Origin: an uncultured Lachnospiraceae bacterium
Lineage (GTDB): Bacteria > Bacillota > Clostridia > Lachnospirales > Lachnospiraceae
Reading direction: 5' to 3'
Assembly (NCBI GenBank): GCA_902763335.1
Contig: CACWRR010000010.1
Span: 1 to 49,072, forward strand
Length of the DNA: 49,072 nt
Position numbers and translations under genes: made by a program. Below the pieces are notes generated by a model. The model saw only the letters and a list, made by a program, of their open reading frames with translations. It was not told the DNA's origin and made no database searches. Position 1 is the first letter of the stretch. Each line of letters opens with the position of its first letter. Positions 44,122 to 49,072 of the stretch are shown here, piece by piece.

Positions 44122-44964
44122 TTAGTAACTGTTACTTATTTCATTATATATCTTTATCTCAACACGTCTGTTCTGTGCTCTTCCCTCAGCCGTATCGTTT
44201 GACGCAATAGGATCATTCTCACCGCGTCCTGATGATTTCATCTTTGATATATCCATGCCCTTATTCTGCACAAGATACATAAGCACTGACTTTGCTCTTC
44301 CACTTGACAAATCCCAGTTATCATCATATTTAGGATCATCCAGTAATGGTACACTGTCTGTATATCCCGTTATCTCTATCATGTTTCCGCCATAATTCTT
44401 AAGTATGTCTCCAACTTTATCAACCAACGGCACCGCATCACTTCTGATTGATGCCTCAGCAGGATCAAACAGTAATGCTCCATTAAGAGTAAGCTGTACA
44501 TACTGTGACGTAAAATCAATCTGTATCTGTTCATTGATACCGCTCTGTTCTGACTGTCCTTTTATTTCCTCAGCCATCTGCTCCGACTGCTCGGCACCCT
44601 CTTTTTGTACCTGTTCAAGAACTGTTTCTCCATCAAAATCAGCATCCTTGTCATTAATCTCTTCGGCATCACCCTCTGAATTAAGTCCAAGACTCTCATA
44701 ATAGCTGTCCAATTCATTAAGTTCTGATACACCGGTAGAAATCTTTGTTCCTTCTATGACAGACGCTGAACCGCCTTCCATTATTCCAAAACTTGCTGAT
44801 AATGATACAACAAGTTCTTCAAACTTGTCCTGATCAACTGATGACATCGCAAAAAGTAAAACGAAGAAGCATAATAACAGATTCATCAAGTCACTGAATG
44901 TAGCCATCCATGCCGGCGAACCCTGCGGAGCCTCCTCTGACCTCCTGTTTCTTGCCAATATCAC
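44122..44964 (-). CDS. motB: MotB stator protein
   Basis: 280 residues. The proton-conducting aspartate is Asp25 in ATFSDLMNLLLCFFVLLFAM, in the single membrane helix. A linker with many Glu/Gln residues (about 65-145) leads to the OmpA-like peptidoglycan-binding domain with EITGYTDSVPL, LSSGRAKSV and EGRAQNRRVEI. The start overlaps motA by four bases, as usual for this pair. Confidence 0.96.
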   Translation of the reverse strand: MILARNRRSEEAPQGSPAWMATFSDLMNLLLCFFVLLFAMSSVDQDKFEELVVSLSASFGIMEGGSASVIEGTKISTGVSELNELDSYYESLGLNSEGDAEEINDKDADFDGETVLEQVQKEGAEQSEQMAEEIKGQSEQSGINEQIQIDFTSQYVQLTLNGALLFDPAEASIRSDAVPLVDKVGDILKNYGGNMIEITGYTDSVPLLDDPKYDDNWDLSSGRAKSVLMYLVQNKGMDISKMKSSGRGENDPIASNDTAEGRAQNRRVEIKIYNEISNSY

Positions 44965-45764
44965 TCACCTCCGCCGATATCTTCTCCGCCTTCTATAAGA
45001 GCACTTCTATGCTCAGGAGATAAGAATGATTTAAGTTTTTCTTCTATAACACGCGGATTTTCACCTGCCTGAATTGACAGAATACCTTCTATCATAACTT
45101 CCTTTAACATGATTTCCATTGCATTGTTATATTTTAATTTTCCGGCTACCGGAGCACACAGCCAGTTTGCTAACACCGAACCGTATAATGTAGTAATAAG
45201 TGCTACTGACATGTTAGGACCTACAGAATTAATATCTGAAAGATTCTTAAGCATGTTAATAAGTCCGATAAGTGTTCCAATCATACCCCAGGCAGGACCC
45301 ATAGCACCAAGTGCATCATAAAATCCGATAACCTTTTTATGTCTGTCCTCCGTACATATCATTTCATTTTCCATTATCGACCTTACCATCTCAGGGTCAG
45401 TACCATCAACAATAAGCAAAATACCTTTTTTCATAAAATCATCTTCAAGATTGTTTGCTGCTTCCTCAAGTGCAAGTAATCCTTCTTTTCTGGCAACATT
45501 TGATAATTCTATTATATTTTTTATGGTAACTGCATCATCAAATTTAGGCTGAATGAAGATGTTTTTGATAGATTTAAATGACTGTATGAAATCCTTTAAG
45601 CTATACTGTGCCATAACAGCAAAAATAGCACCACCAAAGGTAATAAGAGCAGACTTGTACTCTAAGAAGTTCCAAATAGCTCTAGGGCCCTCATCACCGG
45701 TAATGATACCAAATATAACCATAACCATACATACGATCATACCTATAACCGAAGCCAAATCCAT
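44961..45764 (-). CDS. motA: MotA stator protein
   Basis: 267 residues from the ATG at 45764, which matches the usual MDxxSxIG start and has GGA 8 bases upstream; a GTG 15 bases earlier is less likely. Four membrane helices, with the loop between helices 2 and 3 and AMGPAWGMIGTLIGLINML in the third. Forms the proton channel with MotB and drives rotation. A possible own promoter precedes it. Confidence 0.95.
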   Translation of the reverse strand: MDLASVIGMIVCMVMVIFGIITGDEGPRAIWNFLEYKSALITFGGAIFAVMAQYSLKDFIQSFKSIKNIFIQPKFDDAVTIKNIIELSNVARKEGLLALEEAANNLEDDFMKKGILLIVDGTDPEMVRSIMENEMICTEDRHKKVIGFYDALGAMGPAWGMIGTLIGLINMLKNLSDINSVGPNMSVALITTLYGSVLANWLCAPVAGKLKYNNAMEIMLKEVMIEGILSIQAGENPRVIEEKLKSFLSPEHRSALIEGGEDIGGGE

Positions 45765-45816
45765 ATAATTTTCCACCACCCATATGTAAAATTCAGTACT
45801 AAAAACTGCTTACACT

Positions 45817-45846
45817 ATTCTATCACATTTTTCCTAATAACACCAA
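45817..45846 (-). promoter_or_regulatory. Possible internal promoter before motA
   Basis: On the minus strand TTGGTG (45841-45846), an 18-base spacer and TAGAAT (45817-45822), in the only gap over 100 bases between two flagellar genes. It resembles a sigma-A rather than a SigD promoter. Moderate match only. Confidence 0.4.
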
Positions 45847-45889
45847 CAGTTTTACAACATTTTTAACAAAAAAATTGCATATTCCATTT

Positions 45890-46093
45890 TTATTTAACAA
45901 CACATGTGTCTCTTCCGTAAATTTCTTTTTTATATTTCTTTATTTCTTTTACAAGTTCATCCGCACTTTCCCTTACTATAACCTTTGTTCCGGTAGTAAA
46001 TGTAATAACCGTATCCGGTGTTTCTTCAATAAATTCTATTAATTCACAATTTATAACAAATTTCTTTCCGTTTAACCTGGTAACATTTATCAT
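45890..46093 (-). CDS. swrD: SwrD (FlbD family) protein
   Basis: 67 residues from the ATG at 46093, with GGAGG 5 bases upstream; an upstream in-frame start would add 22 residues unlike the family. The sequence INVTRLNGKKFVINCELIEFIEETPDTVITF is typical of FlbD/SwrD. In B. subtilis SwrD raises flagellar power by supporting stator proteins, and here it precedes motA-motB. The symbol is by position and similarity. Confidence 0.88.
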   Translation of the reverse strand: MINVTRLNGKKFVINCELIEFIEETPDTVITFTTGTKVIVRESADELVKEIKKYKKEIYGRDTCVVK

Positions 46094-46174
46094 ATTATCC
46101 TCCATTCCGCAGCAATTTCCATTTCTGCAAAACGGGGCGTGATAAAACACACCCCGCAATAAACCATCATATTA

Positions 46175-47584
46175 TTATCTCTTAAGACTTAAAAGTTCCT
46201 CTATCATAGTATCTGATGTAGTTATTACCCTTGAGTTTGACTGGAAACCTCTCTGTGTAACTATCATCTTTGTAAATTCCTGTGCAAGGTCTACATTTGA
46301 CATCTCAAGTACTCCGCTTGAAAATGTTCCGCCTGCAGCAGTTATAGTCTGTCCGATTCCATCGAATTCACCAGAGTTCAATGTTGCTGCATACAGATTG
46401 TCTCCCATCTTCTCAAGTCCTGCCGGATTGGCAAATGTTGCAACAGCAATCTGACCTATTACACAGTTATCACCATTGCTGTAAGCTGCAACAATCTCAC
46501 CTGTAGGCTGTATACCGACACTTGTCATTGTTCCAACTTTCTTACCTGCGCCTTCACCTTTTATTCCCTTTGCCGGGTCAATACTTGTAGCAGAACCGAA
46601 CTGTGTGAGTCCGCTGCAATCAAGAGTAATTGTTCTTGCATCACCGATTGTAGGCGGATTCTGTCCGTCAGGATTTTCCTCATAATATCTGTCCACATCA
46701 TCCTGAGTATATGTAAATGCCATTGCATCTGTTCCGGTACCGGTTATACTCATATCAAATGAAGAATTTGTACCATCAAGTATTTTACCTGTCGTACCGT
46801 CAAATGTAAGTGTTCCTGTCATGTTTACTGTCAGATCTGTAACTACCTTTCCATTTGAGTAAACACCTGCCGCAACGATATTATATACAGGGTTTCCATT
46901 AGCATCTACTTCCGGATTTCCATCGTTATCATATGTCTTTGACAGTCTGACCTGTACATCATATTCATTTCCAAGGTTATCATACAATGATACATTGGTC
47001 GTAACATACAGTCCCTTTCCAAAGTTTGTATCTGCCGGATTAAGATTACCTGTAAGACTTGCTGAACGTGTTCCCTCCGGATCAGTATACATATATTTAT
47101 CTGTATATATAGATAATGGTCTTACCATATCCGTCTGAAGATTTGCACCCGGCTTGTCTGTTACATATCCCATAACATATGAACCTGAATCTGTAACAAG
47201 ATTTCCTGCCTCATCTGTTCCAAAATTTCCTGCCTTTGTAAAGTAATTAGCTCCGTTTTTGCGGACTACAAAAAAGCTGTCTCCATTTATAGCCACATCG
47301 AAAGGTCTGTTTGTTGTCTCAAATCCACCAGGATTTGTTATATCTACCGTAATACCGCTTGTAGATGCACCGAGACCTATCTGTTTTGCATTCTGTCCAC
47401 CTTTTCCTGAGTTTGCATCAGGACCTGATGCACTCTGTGTTGTCTGTGAAAAAAGTTCACTAAATGTAACTCTTGAAGACTTAAATCCTACTGTATTTAC
47501 ATTTGCAATATTATTACCTATTACGTCCATAGCGTTCTGCTGTGATTTTAAACCTGTTACAGCAGAGTATAATGATCTCATCAT
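46175..47584 (-). CDS. flgE: Flagellar hook protein FlgE
   Basis: 469 residues. The N terminus has the rod-hook signature SLYSAVTGLKSQQNAMDVIGNNIANVNTVGFKSSR, and the C terminus NVDLAQEFTKMIVTQRGFQSNSR (both given here only in part as landmarks, residues about 4-38 and 434-456). The middle region with FDVAINGDSFFVV and a Thr/Gly-rich variable domain fits hook proteins rather than the shorter FlgF/FlgG. GGAGGT lies 9 bases before the ATG. It follows flgD and the Flg_new gene as in other Firmicutes. Confidence 0.93.
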   Translation of the reverse strand: MMRSLYSAVTGLKSQQNAMDVIGNNIANVNTVGFKSSRVTFSELFSQTTQSASGPDANSGKGGQNAKQIGLGASTSGITVDITNPGGFETTNRPFDVAINGDSFFVVRKNGANYFTKAGNFGTDEAGNLVTDSGSYVMGYVTDKPGANLQTDMVRPLSIYTDKYMYTDPEGTRSASLTGNLNPADTNFGKGLYVTTNVSLYDNLGNEYDVQVRLSKTYDNDGNPEVDANGNPVYNIVAAGVYSNGKVVTDLTVNMTGTLTFDGTTGKILDGTNSSFDMSITGTGTDAMAFTYTQDDVDRYYEENPDGQNPPTIGDARTITLDCSGLTQFGSATSIDPAKGIKGEGAGKKVGTMTSVGIQPTGEIVAAYSNGDNCVIGQIAVATFANPAGLEKMGDNLYAATLNSGEFDGIGQTITAAGGTFSSGVLEMSNVDLAQEFTKMIVTQRGFQSNSRVITTSDTMIEELLSLKR

Positions 47585-47599
47585 AATTAAATGACCTCC

Positions 47600-47652
47600 T
47601 TAATCTTTGCCGTTCTCTTCCGTCTGTCGTTCGGGAAGATTCACCTCCTTAA
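47600..47652 (-). promoter_or_regulatory. Second, orphan Shine-Dalgarno sequence before flgE
   Basis: TTAAGGAGGT occurs twice, 50 bases apart, in front of flgE. The upstream copy (around 47643-47652) has no start codon at a normal distance. A GTG touching it opens a 14-codon frame (47644 to 47600) whose TAA abuts the second GGAGGT, the one used by flgE. Confidence 0.4.
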
Positions 47653-47664
47653 AAGGTCCGGTGA

Positions 47665-48027
47665 TTATATTATTACGGCTCCATCTATATTTGTATACAC
47701 CTTTTCGGCACTTTCCTGCTGATTCATCGCTGTTATTATCGTGTTATTTTTAACATTTACGATAAATGCCATGTCATCCATCAGAACCAGCGACTCGTTT
47801 ATTCCCTTGGCCTGTGCCTTCTTCGTTCCTTCTTCCAATCGCCTTAGCTGCTCATCCGTGAGACTTATATTTCTATCGGCCAGTCTTTCTCCTGCATGTT
47901 TCGAGAACTTAAGTTCAAGAACATCCTCAAAACTGGTTTTACTTTGAGATGATGTAACAGCCGGCTCATTTCTAAGATATCTTCCCCTGACCTGTTCAAT
48001 GGAAGAAAAGCCATTGCCTATATTCAT
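47665..48027 (-). CDS. Flg_new (TIGR02530-type) flagellar operon protein
   Basis: 120 residues. Seen: FSKHAGERLADRNISLTDEQLRRLEEG, then KGINESLVLMDDMAFIVNVKNNTIITA, the pattern of the small flagellar operon protein found between flgD and flgE in Firmicutes. No signal peptide or membrane helix. Its molecular role is not established. It starts 14 bases after flgD. Confidence 0.85.
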   Translation of the reverse strand: MNIGNGFSSIEQVRGRYLRNEPAVTSSQSKTSFEDVLELKFSKHAGERLADRNISLTDEQLRRLEEGTKKAQAKGINESLVLMDDMAFIVNVKNNTIITAMNQQESAEKVYTNIDGAVII

Positions 48028-48041
48028 GCTATCATCTCCTG

Positions 48042-48548
48042 TTATACTTCTTTACCTGTTTCATTATCAGCTTCATTACCGTTCTCTTTACCGTTTCCCT
48101 TGCTGCCTTCATCAACAATCTTGTTAAGATAATCATCACTTACAACATACTCAAGATCATCTATAGAATACATTTTATCTTCAATGGAAACATATGCCTT
48201 GCCGTCTATAATCTGTACAAAATCAACTTTTCCGGCTATCTCGGCTGTAGTACTTCCATCCTCTGAATCTACTGACATTATAACCTGTTTTCCAACAAGA
48301 TTAAAAGCATTCTGATTGGTCAGTGTCTGATCAACATTCTGCATAGCCTCCAGTGCTGAGAACTGTGCAAGCTGACTTATGTACTCTGTATTGTCCATCG
48401 GCTCTAACGGATCCTGATACTGCATCTGTGCTACAAGAAGCTGCAAAAATGCCTGTTTGTCAAGCGAGTCTCCTGTACTTCTCTTTTCATATGTAGGTGA
48501 AGTTTCTGCTACCACTTTACCGTCTACTATCTGTGCTGTCGATGCCAT
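48042..48548 (-). CDS. flgD: FlgD hook assembly (hook cap) protein
   Basis: 168 residues. The conserved N-terminal segment DKQAFLQLLVAQMQYQDPLEPMDNTEYISQLAQFSALE is clear (about 30-68). The C-terminal part with GKQVIMSVDSEDG is short, as in Firmicutes, and ends in a Gly/Asn/Glu-rich tail. FlgD caps the growing hook so FlgE can polymerise. GGAG precedes the ATG. Confidence 0.94.
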   Translation of the reverse strand: MASTAQIVDGKVVAETSPTYEKRSTGDSLDKQAFLQLLVAQMQYQDPLEPMDNTEYISQLAQFSALEAMQNVDQTLTNQNAFNLVGKQVIMSVDSEDGSTTAEIAGKVDFVQIIDGKAYVSIEDKMYSIDDLEYVVSDDYLNKIVDEGSKGNGKENGNEADNETGKEV

Positions 48549-48566
48549 ATTTACATCTCCTTTCTT

Positions 48567-49072
48567 TTAAGCAGAATAACTTACTGTGCTTCCCTTCTGC
48601 TCTTTTATGATTTCTTCTGCAACCTCTTCCTTTACGGCTTTAATATCCGCATTCACTGTTGAACGTGAGCTGTCTGCATGTCTGTGTTCCTGCTGATTCT
48701 CATGACCGCTGCCATTTCCATTGTTCATATCCTGCTCAAATCCATGGCTTGCTACTGTCACTTCAACATCTTCAATCTTCAACCCATGCTCTTCCATATT
48801 CTGTCTGAGCACTGCAATCTGACTTTCCACGGCTTCCTTTACCGCTTCACTCTGGGCAGCAATCTGTGCTGTTACAACACCGTTTTTTGATATTACCTGT
48901 ATGCTTAATTTTCCAAGACTTTCAGGATTAAGCTGCATTTCCATTGATGACATATTTTCTGATGTCATAACCCTTATTCCGTCAAGAACCTGATTTAAGA
49001 TTCTTGTAGCAAAAGATGTCTGCTGTGGTTCACCTGCAATGGCGGTACTCACTGTCTCTTTTATTGTCTGAA
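48567..49072 (-). CDS. fliK: FliK hook-length control protein, C-terminal part
   Basis: Partial: the reading frame is open to the right edge, so the start lies outside; a GTG at 49052 is only an internal valine. The FliK C-terminal domain is recognisable from MEMQLNPESLGKLSIQVISK and VESQIAVLRQNMEEHGL, followed by a His/Asn/Gln/Ser-rich tail. FliK measures hook length and triggers the FlhB switch. It lies just upstream of flgD, as in Bacillus. Confidence 0.88.
   Translation of the reverse strand, partial: QTIKETVSTAIAGEPQQTSFATRILNQVLDGIRVMTSENMSSMEMQLNPESLGKLSIQVISKNGVVTAQIAAQSEAVKEAVESQIAVLRQNMEEHGLKIEDVEVTVASHGFEQDMNNGNGSGHENQQEHRHADSSRSTVNADIKAVKEEVAEEIIKEQKGSTVSYSA

Noticed and set aside
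45780-45889. SigD-type promoter before motA
   Set aside because: No TAAA-N15-GCCGATAA pattern; the best match is a moderate sigma-A type site.
46094-46159. Extended N terminus of SwrD
   Set aside because: The extra 22 residues do not resemble the family, and the strong GGAGG belongs to the downstream ATG at 46093.
48567-49052. Complete short gene starting at the GTG at 49052
   Set aside because: The frame stays open to the window edge and only the C-terminal FliK domain is present, so the GTG is internal.

Overview
The window is an AT-rich stretch of a motile, Gram-positive Clostridia genome, most likely Lachnospiraceae (Lachnospira/Roseburia-like). The evidence is the Bacillus/Clostridium-type fla/che gene order, a FliY-type switch protein, CheC and CheD, FlhF/FlhG, rpsB-tsf after the flagellar operon, and AGGAG-type ribosome binding sites. 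Every convincing gene lies on the minus strand, so transcription runs from right to left. No rRNA, tRNA, CRISPR array or transposase was seen.

Right part (49072 to 23363): one nearly gap-free motility and chemotaxis operon. Order: fliK (cut by the window edge), flgD, Flg_new protein, flgE, swrD, motA, motB, fliL, fliM, fliY, cheY, fliO, fliP, fliQ, fliR, flhB, flhA, flhF, flhG, a YcgR-like PilZ protein, cheB, cheA, cheW, cheC, cheD, a small membrane protein, sigD, then four tail genes (FapA, an unknown 102-residue protein, a SwrB-like coiled-coil protein, and a membrane protein with an MltG-type LysM-like domain but no catalytic domain). A terminator closes it. The rpsB promoter overlaps that terminator, and rpsB-tsf follow behind a leader that can fold.

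Middle (21300 to 16688): loosely spaced accessory genes. They are a DUF3887/alpha-beta hydrolase lipoprotein, a DUF2007-like membrane protein, a frameshifted small gene, an unknown membrane protein and a MalY/PatB-type PLP enzyme. The gaps hold unusual DNA: a 114-bp palindrome, a 15-bp tandem palindromic repeat, two copies of a hairpin with a conserved loop, and a plus-strand promoter followed by a terminator-like hairpin (candidate small RNA).

Left part (16675 to 1): a second long operon behind a near-consensus sigma-A promoter. It encodes an HD-GYP protein, three related exported proteins with a W-x-E-G-x-D-x-[DE]-C motif near the C terminus, a membrane-anchored McrB-like AAA+ ATPase, a DUF2357-like partner, an ER-type (SipW-like) signal peptidase, three more single-pass exported proteins with SipW-type signal regions, and a giant GLUG-repeat surface protein. 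The giant gene is frameshifted near 1307 and continues off the window. I read this as a SipW/TasA-like surface fibre or envelope complex with its own peptidase and a dedicated ATPase module, possibly tied to cyclic di-GMP. It is the strongest candidate for an undescribed system here.
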